Source of the DNA: Anaerotignum faecicola
GTDB taxonomy: Bacteria; Bacillota; Clostridia; Lachnospirales; Anaerotignaceae
NCBI RefSeq assembly: GCF_003865035.1
Contig: NZ_BHVZ01000001.1
Coordinates: forward strand, 1,100,949-1,164,948
Length of the DNA stretch: 64,000 nucleotides
Direction of reading: 5' to 3'
Positions 1 to 7,764 of the stretch are shown here, piece by piece. The notes beneath the pieces were generated by a model. The model saw only the letters and a list, made by a program, of their open reading frames with translations, ran no database searches and was not told the DNA's origin. Made by a program: the position numbers and the translations under genes. How positions within the stretch are numbered: the stretch's first letter is position 1; each line of letters begins with the position of its first letter.

Positions 1-903
1 GATGCCCTCCTGTGCCATCTTGTAAGCCGCTCTTGCATAAGCAACAATTACGCTGGAAGTAAATTCGGGGTTGGAGCCCAGCTTCAGAGAATATTCAATC
101 ATCTGCTTGGTATCTGCGCCGGTTGTGCCTGTGCGGATAACAAAGCCGCCGTGAGGGATACCGCTGTGGTCGCGATCCAGCTCCTCCTGAGAAATGAAGT
201 GAACCGTTGTGTCATAATCAGCGAAGTAGTTGGGCATGGTCTTGATTTCGTTTTCAATGCGTGCCAGATCTGCGCCTTCCTCAGCCACAACATAGCATTC
301 TCTTGTGTGTTTTTCTCTTGTGGTCAGCTCAGGGTTTTCGCCTGCTCTTACCTTTTCCAGTGCCGCAGGAACGGGAACGGTATACTGCTTGCCGTCCTTT
401 ACGCCCTTAATGCGTCTGATGGCATCGGAATGTCCCTGACTTACGCCTCTGCCCCAGAAGGTGTAATCCTTGCCGTTGGGCAGAATGCAGTTGCCGATCA
501 GTCTCTGCAGGCTGAACATACCGGGATCCCAGCCAACGGAAATGAAAGCAACATGACCGCCTTCCTTTGCGGAAGCGTCTACATTTGCGAAATGCTCAGG
601 AATTTTTGCGTGGGTATCAAAGCTGTCCACGATGTTGAAATATTTTGCATATTCAGGGCTCTGTACAGGCAGATCTGTCGCACTGCCGCCACAGAGAATC
701 ATAACATCAATGTCGTCTTTTTTGCTGATTGCGTCCTTTACGTTATATACAGGTACATCGGGGCTCTGTGTTTTCAGTGCTTCGGGGGCTCTTCTGGTGA
801 AGAAAGCCGCAAGCTCCATGTCGGGGTTCTGTCTGATTGCCAGCTCCACGCCCTTCCCTAAGTTGCCATAGCCCAAAATACCAATTCTGATTTTTTCTGC
901 CAT
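1..903 (-). CDS. ddh: meso-diaminopimelate dehydrogenase (3' end cut by window edge)
   Basis: Reductive amination of tetrahydrodipicolinate to meso-diaminopimelate with NADPH, a one-step branch of lysine and peptidoglycan precursor synthesis in the cytosol. Reading the minus strand from ATG at 903 gives 301 uninterrupted codons: an N-terminal Rossmann start MAEKIRIGILGYGNLGKGVE, then segments typical of Ddh such as DVMILCGGSATDLP, SVGWDPGMFS, FWGRGVSQGHSDAIRRIKGV and GIPHGGFVIRTG. The usual family length is about 325 residues, so roughly the last 25 lie outside the window. The start at 903 has GAAAAGGG nine bases upstream; ATGs at 909 and 912 sit too close to it. Identification is from remembered family motifs and is firm. 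Confidence 0.93.
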   Translation of the reverse strand, partial: MAEKIRIGILGYGNLGKGVELAIRQNPDMELAAFFTRRAPEALKTQSPDVPVYNVKDAISKKDDIDVMILCGGSATDLPVQSPEYAKYFNIVDSFDTHAKIPEHFANVDASAKEGGHVAFISVGWDPGMFSLQRLIGNCILPNGKDYTFWGRGVSQGHSDAIRRIKGVKDGKQYTVPVPAALEKVRAGENPELTTREKHTRECYVVAEEGADLARIENEIKTMPNYFADYDTTVHFISQEELDRDHSGIPHGGFVIRTGTTGADTKQMIEYSLKLGSNPEFTSSVIVAYARAAYKMAQEGI

Positions 904-970
904 TTTCATCATCCCTTTTCTTTAGAATAAAAATTTTAAAAACAAAAAAACTTTTTTAAATATTTTTTTG

Positions 971-999
971 AGTATAGCACAAGAATCCGCAGAAGAAAA
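971..999 (-). promoter_or_regulatory. Probable ddh promoter
   Basis: On the minus strand a -10 TATACT (976-971) lies 17 bases from a weak -35 TTTTCT (999-994). The leader to the ddh ATG is about 60 bases and very A/T rich. Confidence 0.5.
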
Positions 1000-1049
1000 T
1001 ATTTTCCCAGTAAAAAAATAGAAAATCCATTTTTTCTTGATGGAAGGGG

Positions 1050-1084
1050 TATCACAAAAACTTATTGCTTACTGCTTTGTGATA
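1050..1084 (-). other. Hairpin downstream of the P-type ATPase
   Basis: Perfect 9-bp arms TATCACAAA / TTTGTGATA separated by 17 bases, shortly after the ATPase stop codon. No clear T-run follows on the minus strand, so this may be a 3'-end stabilising stem and not a classical terminator. Confidence 0.4.
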
Positions 1085-1107
1085 GCATATTTTCAATAAA
1101 CCGATGC

Positions 1108-3696
1108 TTATTTCCCTCTCACCACGCGGAACAGCTGAATCAGCTGGGTCGGCAGGAAGGCAAACCCGGCGATTTTCAGGATATCATTCCCGGTCAGTGC
1201 ATTGCTGATGTCAAATAACCCATGCAGGGCAGGGATACAAAGCACTGCAAACAGCAGCAATGCGCCGATTGCAAATGCTCCGAAGCAGAAGGGGTTCATC
1301 GGCAGGCGGAAAACGGAGCGTGTGCCGCGGCAGTTAAAGCCGTGGAACAGTCGTGCAAGGCAAAGCGTTGCAAACGCCATCGTACAAGCCATTGCGCCGC
1401 TGACTGCCAGACCGTTGTAAAACGCAAGCATGGTTACAATCGCAATCAGAACGCCCTGTAAGGAAAGCCGCTTCAGAAAAGCGCCTGTCAAAATCCCTTC
1501 GTTTGCTTTTCTGGGTGCCTGATTGAGCAGGTCGCCCGTCGGCTGCTCCATGTTGACCGCAAGTGCAGGCAGGCTGTCCGTCAGCAGGTTGATGAATAAA
1601 AGCTGTACTGCCGTGAAGGGCAGTGGCAGCCCCATCAAAGAGGTAAACATGACAACCAGAATCCCTGCCAGATTGCCGCTCAACAAAAAGCCGATGGAAT
1701 TTTTGATATTTGTATATACATTTCTGCCGTTGGCAACGGCTTTGACAATGGTCGCAAAATTATCATCCGTCAGAATCATTGCCGCAGCATCCTTGGAAAC
1801 CTCCGTCCCCGTAATGCCCATGGCAATGCCGATATCTGCCTGCTTGAGGGCAGGGGCATCGTTCACGCCATCCCCTGTCATCGCAGTGATGCAGCCGTTT
1901 TCCTGCCATGCGCGCACAATGCGAATTTTATGCTCAGGAGAAACGCGCGCGTAAACCGAAATCTGCCGTACCTTTTCCTTCAGCTCCTCGTCCGTCATGC
2001 GCTCCAGCTCTGCCCCTTCAACGGCAAGGTCGCCCTCCTGCAAAATCCCGATTTTTTTCGCAATCGCAGAAGCCGTTACCTTATGGTCACCCGTAATCAT
2101 CACAGGGCGGATACCTGCGCGGCGGCAGTCGGCAACCGCTGCGGCGGATTCCTCACGAGGAGGGTCCATCATGGCAATCAGACCCACAAAGGTAAGGTCA
2201 TTTTCATCCTCTAATGTCAACGGACGGTTTTCGGGCAGTGTCTTTTCCGCAAAGGCAAGCACACGAAGCCCCTCCGCAGAAAAAGCCGCAATCTGTGCAT
2301 GGATTTCTTTGGCAATCGCATCCTCCATGGGAACAACGCCCGTTTCTGCCTTCGCAGAGGAACACCGTCCCAGAAGCACATCCGGCGCACCCTTGGTCAG
2401 AAGCGTGGTTTTTCCGGCAATTTCGTGCAGGGTGGACATCAGCTTTCTGTCAGAATCAAAGGGCAGCTCCTGCAAACGGGGGAAACCCTGCCGAATTTCG
2501 TTTTCATCTCCGCCTGCCTTGCGGCAAAATGCCAGAAGGGCGGTTTCGGTCGGGTCACCGATTTGTGCATCCTCGTGGATGGCCCCGTCATTGCAAAGCA
2601 CACTCTCCCCGATAAGCTCCTTTAAAGGGGATTGCGGCTGTTCTTCCGCATCCCAAACCCTGCCGAGTGTAAATGCCTTCTGTACGGTCATTTTATTCTG
2701 TGTCAGTGTCCCTGTCTTATCGGAACAGATAACGGAAACAGAGCCAAGTGCCTCCACCGCACGCAGCTTTTTGATGATGGCATTCTGTTTTGCCATCTTC
2801 TGTGTCCCGATTGCAAGTCCGATTGTCACGATAGAGCTTAATGCTTCGGGAATCGCCGCAACTGCCAGTGCAACTGCGAACATCAATGCCTGCCCAAGCC
2901 CCATCTGCCGCCATACGCCAAGCGCAAACACAATCGCACAGATAATCAGAATCAGAATCGAAAGCTTTTTGGAAAAATCGTCCAGACTTTTCTGCAAAGG
3001 CGTTTCCTTCTCCTGCGCGGATGCCATCAGATGCGCGATTTTCCCCATTTCCGTATCCATGCCTGTCGCCGTCACAAGCACCACCGCACGCCCGTAGGCA
3101 ACAGGCGAACCGCTGTAGACCATATTCAGGCGGTCGCCCAGGGGCAGTTCTTCTGCATCAAGCGGTCGGTCGGTTTTGTTGATGTTTTCCGATTCACCCG
3201 TCAAAGCGGATTCGTTTACCTGCAAAGAATAATTCTCCAAAATGCGACCATCGGCGGCGGCAATATCCCCTGCCTCCAGCAGCAGGATATCCCCCGGCAC
3301 GAGGGAAAGCGCGGAAATTTCAAGCTTTTCTCCGTCACGCAGCACGCGCGCATGGGGTGCGGACATCGCTTTCAGGCTTTCCAGAGATTTCTGTGCCTTA
3401 AAATGCTGCACCGTTCCAAGAATCGCATTCAGAATCAGCACCGTAATAATAACAATCGTGCCTTCCCAGCCGCCCGTCAGCGCGGAAATGATTGCCGCAA
3501 TCAGCAGAATTACCACCAGTAAATCCGCAAACTGCTCCGCAAATACGCGCAGCACGCTTTTCTGCTTGCCCTCAATCAGCTTGTTCTCGCCGTACTGCGC
3601 AAGTCGCTTCTGCGCCTCTCCGCCGCTCAGGCCGTGCGCATCTGTCTGATACGAGGTAAATAGAGCTTCCTTTGTTTCTGTCCAAGGCTGTTTCAT
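1108..3696 (-). CDS. PMCA/YoaB-type cation-transporting P-type ATPase under manganese riboswitch
   Basis: Membrane pump that uses ATP to move a divalent cation, 862 residues. Visible in order: N-terminal cation-ATPase domain (residues 5-70), actuator motif TGES (166-169), transmembrane-4 motif PEALSS (283-288), phosphorylation motif DKTGTLT with Asp326, later nucleotide-binding KGAPD and hinge TGDGVNDAPAL, then a C-terminal membrane block. By family this is a Ca2+-ATPase-like P2 pump. The upstream yybP-ykoY riboswitch indicates that the physiological cargo is more likely Mn2+, i.e. a manganese exporter; the cargo is inference. The reading frame is open further upstream, but that part is the riboswitch. 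The ATG at 3696 has AAGGAG seven bases upstream. Confidence 0.9.
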   Translation of the reverse strand: MKQPWTETKEALFTSYQTDAHGLSGGEAQKRLAQYGENKLIEGKQKSVLRVFAEQFADLLVVILLIAAIISALTGGWEGTIVIITVLILNAILGTVQHFKAQKSLESLKAMSAPHARVLRDGEKLEISALSLVPGDILLLEAGDIAAADGRILENYSLQVNESALTGESENINKTDRPLDAEELPLGDRLNMVYSGSPVAYGRAVVLVTATGMDTEMGKIAHLMASAQEKETPLQKSLDDFSKKLSILILIICAIVFALGVWRQMGLGQALMFAVALAVAAIPEALSSIVTIGLAIGTQKMAKQNAIIKKLRAVEALGSVSVICSDKTGTLTQNKMTVQKAFTLGRVWDAEEQPQSPLKELIGESVLCNDGAIHEDAQIGDPTETALLAFCRKAGGDENEIRQGFPRLQELPFDSDRKLMSTLHEIAGKTTLLTKGAPDVLLGRCSSAKAETGVVPMEDAIAKEIHAQIAAFSAEGLRVLAFAEKTLPENRPLTLEDENDLTFVGLIAMMDPPREESAAAVADCRRAGIRPVMITGDHKVTASAIAKKIGILQEGDLAVEGAELERMTDEELKEKVRQISVYARVSPEHKIRIVRAWQENGCITAMTGDGVNDAPALKQADIGIAMGITGTEVSKDAAAMILTDDNFATIVKAVANGRNVYTNIKNSIGFLLSGNLAGILVVMFTSLMGLPLPFTAVQLLFINLLTDSLPALAVNMEQPTGDLLNQAPRKANEGILTGAFLKRLSLQGVLIAIVTMLAFYNGLAVSGAMACTMAFATLCLARLFHGFNCRGTRSVFRLPMNPFCFGAFAIGALLLFAVLCIPALHGLFDISNALTGNDILKIAGFAFLPTQLIQLFRVVRGK

Positions 3697-3741
3697 ATCC
3701 ATTCTCCTTTCTGTTTTCCGGTGCAGGCGGCTTTTTTCAGG

Positions 3742-3793
3742 AAAATAAAAAAGACCCCTATTGCACCAATCAAAAAAAGTGCAATAAAAGTCT
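3742..3793 (-). terminator. Riboswitch-controlled intrinsic terminator
   Basis: Minus strand: arms AGAC..TATTGCAC and GTGCAATA..GTCT followed by a T-rich run. The 5' arm overlaps the 3' side of riboswitch helix P1, so ligand-stabilised P1 should prevent terminator formation (an ON switch). Confidence 0.8.
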
Positions 3794-3902
3794 TGCTTCT
3801 CAGATGACAAAATCACTCTGTCGGACGACACCCGGGATTTCATTTTTGAAATGACCGTGATGACGAGTGTCGGCAACGGTTTCCCGTAAGCTACTCCCCT
3901 TT
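3787..3902 (-). promoter_or_regulatory. yybP-ykoY manganese riboswitch aptamer
   Basis: Minus strand carries the family landmarks in order: AAAGGGGAGTAGC at 3902-3890, then CGGGAAACCG, a GTCGTC-containing arm, and AGCAAGACTTT closing P1 near 3797-3787. These match what I recall of the Mn2+-sensing Lactococcus yoaB aptamer. It is the leader of the P-type ATPase. Known family behaviour: Mn2+ binding at the docked loops switches on Mn2+ efflux genes. Confidence 0.88.
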
Positions 3903-3912
3903 ATTTGAAAAG

Positions 3913-3941
3913 ATTTTAGCATATCCATTCCGGAAAAGCAA
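3913..3941 (-). promoter_or_regulatory. Promoter of riboswitch-ATPase transcript
   Basis: Minus strand -35 TTGCTT (3941-3936), 17-base spacer, -10 TAAAAT (3918-3913). The predicted start lies a few bases before the riboswitch. Confidence 0.65.
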
Positions 3942-4006
3942 GTAAAGATTTCTTTATACCGCATATTTTTTTTATTCGGGCGCACCTTTATTTTCTCCGC
4001 TTTTTC

Positions 4007-4015
4007 TGGTATGAT
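4007..4015 (+). promoter_or_regulatory. Extended -10 promoter for the small gene at 4059
   Basis: TGGTATGAT is an extended -10 (TG, one base, TATGAT). Because it overlaps an ATG at 4011, translation from 4011 is unlikely and the ATG at 4059 is preferred. Confidence 0.55.
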
Positions 4016-4058
4016 AAAGCTGACTTTGGAATTTCATTTCCGAAAAGGAGGAAAAAAT

Positions 4059-4295
4059 ATGCGGCACGATAAATATAGATATAATAATACGGAAGAGGTT
4101 GTGTATTATTTAAAGAAATACCAGCGTGTGAAGGAGGAGTGGCAGGCAGATTTCTATGATGCCTACGGCAGACACATGCTGACCTTTGAAAGCAGTGATG
4201 AGGAAACCATGGATGCCCTGAATGATGAGGATAAATTATATTCCCTCGTTGCGGAATGGTTGGATTTCGCCCTCATGATTAGCCCTGAAGACTAA
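4059..4295 (+). CDS. Small acidic hypothetical protein
   Basis: A 78-residue protein I do not recognise as a named family. It begins MRHDKYRYNNTEEVVYYLKK and is rich in Asp, Glu and Tyr, with no signal peptide or membrane segment; the C-terminal half (LNDEDKLYSLVAEWLDFALM) looks helical. AAGGAGG ends eight bases before the ATG at 4059, which is a strong start. An in-frame ATG at 4011 lies inside the promoter. The gene stands alone, divergent from the Mn-riboswitch ATPase and convergent with the MATE gene, with a shared bidirectional terminator after it. No function can be inferred. Confidence 0.75.
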   Translation: MRHDKYRYNNTEEVVYYLKKYQRVKEEWQADFYDAYGRHMLTFESSDEETMDALNDEDKLYSLVAEWLDFALMISPED

Positions 4296-4306
4296 AAGCG
4301 CTTCGC

Positions 4307-4377
4307 TTAAGTCGAAATCAGGAGCATATAAAAAAGCCCTATGCGAAAGCATAGGGCTTTTTGTAATTTCGACTTAA
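4307..4377. repeat. Inverted 12-bp arms around a bidirectional terminator
   Basis: TTAAGTCGAAAT (4307-4318) and its exact reverse complement (4366-4377) bracket the terminator stem. The right arm contains the stop codon of the MATE gene. Confidence 0.7.
4331..4362. terminator. Bidirectional intrinsic terminator
   Basis: AAAGCCCTATGC, GAAA loop, GCATAGGGCTTT with A/T runs on both sides. It serves both the 4059 gene (+) and the MATE gene (-). Confidence 0.9.
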
Positions 4378-5732
4378 CGCTCTGCGTTATATAAAGGCTG
4401 AATCTCATTACGGTATACCTTCCGCCAGAACAGAAGGGTAACACAGAGGGAAACACATTCTGCCAGAGGGAAGGCAATCCACACAGCACCCAAGCCCCAG
4501 ATTTTAGAAAAGAGGAAGGCGGCAGGCAGCAGCACCACAAGCTGACGCATCATGGAGATAATCAAGCTGATCACGCCATGCCCCAAGGCCTGCATAACAG
4601 AGATAATGATAATATCAAAGCCTGCCAGAAGGAAGGAAAGGCTGATGATACGCAGGGCGGGAATGCCGATGGCAAGCATCTGCTCGGATGCGTTGAAGAT
4701 GCCCAGAAGCTGCTTTGTGAAGGCCCAGAAAAGAATCATGCCGATAATCATAATGGAAACGGCATAGGTCACCGCAAGGCGCATGGTTTTCATCAGGCGA
4801 TCGGGCTTTCTTGCGCCGTAGTTGAAGCCGATGATCGGCACCATGCCGTTATTCAGACCGAATACAGGCATGAAGATGAAGCTTTGCAGCTTGAAGTATA
4901 CGCCGAATACGGCTGCTGCGGTTGAGGTAAAGCCAATCAAAATTTTATTCATGCCGAAGGTCATAATAGAGCCGATGGATGCCATGCAGATGGAAGGAAT
5001 CCCGATGGCATAAATGCTCTTGACTGCGTGTGCCTGCAAATGATATTTCTTTGGATTGATGACAATATCATCGTTTTTCTTTTTATTGAAAAAGCACGCC
5101 AGAGATGCCGCACAAATCTGCCCGAACACAGTTGCGATAGCCGCACCACGCACCCCAAGCTTTGGTGCGCCGAACAGGCCGAAAATCAAAATGGGGTCCA
5201 TAATGATATTCACAATGGCACCCAAGCCCTGTGTCAGCATGGTATAGAAGGTTCTGCCGGTTGCCTGCAGGATACGCTCAAAGCCAAACTGCAAAAAGAT
5301 TGCTGTGGAAAGCAGACAGCAGATACGCAAATATTCCGTACCCAGACGCACAATTTCGGGATCATCTGTTTGCGCACGGAAGAAAAGATTGCTGCCCAGC
5401 AGACCGAAAATCGCAAAGAGAATCCCGCTGATGACATATAACGCCAAGCCGTTGTTGGCAATCAAATTGGCACGCTCCTGGTTTCTTTCCCCTAAGGAGC
5501 GGGAAACCAGTGCATTGATACCGACACCGGTGCCTGTGCCAATGGCAATCATCAGGTTTTGCGCAGGAAATGCAAGAGAAACCGCTGTTAAGGCATTTTC
5601 GCTGATTTGTGCAACAAACATACTGTCAACGATGTTATATAACGCCTGCACCAGCATAGAAATCATCATGGGCAATGCCATGGAAATCAATAGCTTATTG
5701 ACGGGCATAACGCCCATTTTGTTTTCTTCCAT
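4374..5732 (-). CDS. MATE-family multidrug/cation antiporter
   Basis: Integral membrane exporter of 452 residues, expected to extrude drugs or metabolites using a Na+ or H+ gradient. The sequence shows about twelve hydrophobic helices in two halves, starting after a short MEENKMGVMPVNKLLISM segment. Family-like stretches include PMMISMLVQALYNIVDSMFV, GTGTGVGINALVSRSLG and GFNYGARKPDRLMKTMR. The last two are typical of NorM/MepA-like members. The ATG at 5732 has AAGGAGG about ten bases upstream. Transcription is from a strong promoter with a 31-bp palindrome between promoter and gene, suggesting a MarR-like repressor encoded elsewhere. The substrate cannot be told from sequence. Confidence 0.9.
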   Translation of the reverse strand: MEENKMGVMPVNKLLISMALPMMISMLVQALYNIVDSMFVAQISENALTAVSLAFPAQNLMIAIGTGTGVGINALVSRSLGERNQERANLIANNGLALYVISGILFAIFGLLGSNLFFRAQTDDPEIVRLGTEYLRICCLLSTAIFLQFGFERILQATGRTFYTMLTQGLGAIVNIIMDPILIFGLFGAPKLGVRGAAIATVFGQICAASLACFFNKKKNDDIVINPKKYHLQAHAVKSIYAIGIPSICMASIGSIMTFGMNKILIGFTSTAAAVFGVYFKLQSFIFMPVFGLNNGMVPIIGFNYGARKPDRLMKTMRLAVTYAVSIMIIGMILFWAFTKQLLGIFNASEQMLAIGIPALRIISLSFLLAGFDIIIISVMQALGHGVISLIISMMRQLVVLLPAAFLFSKIWGLGAVWIAFPLAECVSLCVTLLFWRKVYRNEIQPLYNAER

Positions 5733-5785
5733 TTTCCGAATTCCTCCTTTGTTTCGCTTTCAAACTGCTTTTTCATCAAAAAAAG

Positions 5786-5855
5786 AGTTTGCTGAATAAA
5801 AATTTATTCGCAAACTAACTATTTCTATTGTATGAAAAAGTGCAGGCACTGTCAA
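5786..5855 (-). promoter_or_regulatory. MATE gene promoter with palindromic operator
   Basis: Minus strand -35 TTGACA (5855-5850), 17-base spacer, -10 TACAAT (5832-5827). Directly downstream, 5816-5786 is an inverted repeat with arms AGTTTGC and GCAAACT and an inner AATAAA/TTATT pair, the size and A/T style of a MarR-family operator. Confidence 0.8.
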
Positions 5856-5892
5856 GCCAATTCGCCAAACTTTCGCAAGATATAGCAAAATA

Positions 5893-5928
5893 GAAAAAAT
5901 AAGCCCCGAATTCGTCTGAATTCGGGGC
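5893..5928 (-). terminator. guaB terminator
   Basis: Minus strand stem GCCCCGAATTC / GAATTCGGGGC with a short loop, followed by a T-rich run. Confidence 0.85.
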
Positions 5929-5956
5929 AATATATGCAATGCTTCTGCCTGTTTTC

Positions 5957-7459
5957 TTATTTAATCTGTGCGCTGTCCTTCAGAAGAACGTCATGCGCGC
6001 CGCCTTCCACCAGAGAGGTTGTGGAAATAACGGTAATTTTCGCTTTTTCCTGCAATTCGGGAATGGAAAGCACACCACAGTTGCACATCGTGGATTTTAC
6101 CTTTTTCAGGGAAAGCCCTACGTTGTCATGCAGGCTGCCGGCATAGGGAACATAGGAGTCAACGCCTTCCTCAAAGGAAAGCTTTGCATCGCCGCCCATG
6201 TCGTATCTCTGCCAGTTTCTTGCTCTTGCGGAGCCCTCGCCCCAGTATTCCTTCATGTAGGAGCCGTTGATGTTCACCTTGTTTGTAGGGGATTCATCGA
6301 AGCGTGCGAAGTATCTGCCCAGCATGATGAAGTCTGCGCCCATTGCCAGTGCCAGTGTCATGTGGTAATCATAAACGATACCGCCGTCGGAACAGATGGG
6401 AATATAAATACCGGTTTCCTTGTAGTAATCATCTCTTGCCTTTGCAACCTCGATGACAGCAGAGGCCTGTCCACGGCCGATACCCTTCTGCTCACGGGTA
6501 ATGCAGATAGAACCGCCGCCGATACCGATTTTTACAAAGTCTGCGCCGCAGTCTGCCAGGAAACGGAAGCCCTCTGCATCCACTACGTTGCCTGCGCCAA
6601 CCTTTACGGTGTCGCCGTAGGTTTCACGAATCCATTCCAGTGTATCCTTCTGCCATTCGCTGTAGCCCTCGGAGGAGTCGATGCACAGGATGTCTACGCC
6701 TGCCTCTACCAGAGCGGGTACTCTTTCCTTAAAGTCTCTTGTGTTGATGCCTGCGCCGACAACATAACGCTTGCTGGAATCCAGAAGCTCGTCCTTGTTT
6801 ACCTTGTGGCTGTCATAGTCCTTACGGAATACCATGTATTCCAGTCTGCCTTCCGCATCTACGATGGGCAGCTGGTTGATTTTGTTGTCCCAGATGATGT
6901 TGTTTGCTTCCTTCAGTGTTGTGCCGGAGGGTGCCCAGATGAGCTGATCCATGGGTGTCATGAAATCCTTTACCTGCTCTGTGCCTTCCATGCGGCTCAC
7001 GCGGTAGTCTCTGCTGGTTACCAGACCAACCAGCTTGCCCTGCGCTGTGCCGTCTGTGGTAACTGCAACGGTGGAGTGACCGGTTCTTGCCTTCAGCGCA
7101 AGAATATCGTTCAGTGTGCTTTCGGGGCTGATGTTGGAATCACTGATTACAAAGCCTGCCTTATAGGATTTTGCTCTTGCCACCATAGCCGCCTGACTTG
7201 CGATGGGCTGAGAGCCGAAGATGAAGGAAATGCCGCCTTCTTTCGCCAGAGCCACTGCCATCTTGTCATCGGATACTGCCTGCATCACTGCAGATACCAG
7301 AGGGATGTTCATTGTGAGCGCAGGTTCTTCCCCTTTTTTGAATTTAACAACGGGTGTTTTCAGGCTTACGTTATCCACCATGCACTGCTTGGAAGAATAG
7401 CCGGGTACCAGCAGAAATTCGCTGAAGGTTCTGGATGGTTCTGTGAAATAAATTGCCAT
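5957..7459 (-). CDS. guaB: Inosine-5'-monophosphate dehydrogenase
   Basis: Oxidises IMP to XMP with NAD+, the committed step to GMP in the cytosol. 500 residues. The TIM-barrel start [20 protein letters not shown] is followed by two CBS motifs (roughly residues 105-225, including DYRVSR and [10 protein letters not shown]). The catalytic loop [10 protein letters not shown] has Cys319, and the flap region with [11 protein letters not shown] follows. Active-site Cys is present, although the loop reads ICIT where many IMPDHs read ICTT. It has a good AGGAGGAG ribosome site. It is monocistronic with its own terminator. I looked for a purine riboswitch in the upstream 300 bases and did not see the conserved core. 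The frame, length and motifs make this call firm. Confidence 0.95.
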   Translation of the reverse strand: MAIYFTEPSRTFSEFLLVPGYSSKQCMVDNVSLKTPVVKFKKGEEPALTMNIPLVSAVMQAVSDDKMAVALAKEGGISFIFGSQPIASQAAMVARAKSYKAGFVISDSNISPESTLNDILALKARTGHSTVAVTTDGTAQGKLVGLVTSRDYRVSRMEGTEQVKDFMTPMDQLIWAPSGTTLKEANNIIWDNKINQLPIVDAEGRLEYMVFRKDYDSHKVNKDELLDSSKRYVVGAGINTRDFKERVPALVEAGVDILCIDSSEGYSEWQKDTLEWIRETYGDTVKVGAGNVVDAEGFRFLADCGADFVKIGIGGGSICITREQKGIGRGQASAVIEVAKARDDYYKETGIYIPICSDGGIVYDYHMTLALAMGADFIMLGRYFARFDESPTNKVNINGSYMKEYWGEGSARARNWQRYDMGGDAKLSFEEGVDSYVPYAGSLHDNVGLSLKKVKSTMCNCGVLSIPELQEKAKITVISTTSLVEGGAHDVLLKDSAQIK

Positions 7460-7684
7460 TTTTCTTTCTCCTCCTGTGATTCTTTTCCGATTTTGATATA
7501 GAATACGCCATTCTGATTGTATTTAATATGTTGAAAATGATTTTAACACTAAAAAGCCGCTCATTCAAGGGGACTTTCGGGATTTTTGACTTTTTGTGGA
7601 TTTCGTCGGTTTTTTCGGACAATTTCCGGCATTTTCGCACGTTTGTATACAGAGTACCCGAACGCCTTCTTTCGGGATATTCTG

Positions 7685-7713
7685 TTGACAAACTGCTTTC
7701 CTTGGAATAGTCT
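7685..7713 (+). promoter_or_regulatory. Promoter for the YczE-CBS gene
   Basis: -35 TTGACA (7685-7690), 17-base spacer, -10 TAGTCT (7708-7713). The remainder of the 300-base gap to guaB is A/T rich, with a small stem CCCGAA/TTTCGGG near 7660-7676. Confidence 0.55.
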
Positions 7714-7764
7714 AATGAATGGACACAAAAACAAAAGAAAAAAGAGAAAGAGGGGGAAAGTTTT

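Noticed and set aside
151-861. 236-codon frame on the plus strand at the left edge
   Set aside because: It is the antisense of ddh, whose minus-strand reading is clearly Ddh.
1997-3097. 366-codon frame on the plus strand inside the P-type ATPase
   Set aside because: Ser/Ala/Arg-rich shadow frame with no ribosome site, antisense to a complete gene.
3697-3876. N-terminal extension of the P-type ATPase
   Set aside because: The added 60 codons are the riboswitch and terminator; the ribosome site supports the ATG at 3696.
5939-7501. 520-codon open frame antisense to guaB
   Set aside because: Cys-rich shadow of a highly biased gene; no start signals.
7460-7684. Purine riboswitch ahead of guaB
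   Set aside because: No conserved purine-aptamer loops on the minus strand; only A/T-rich leader.
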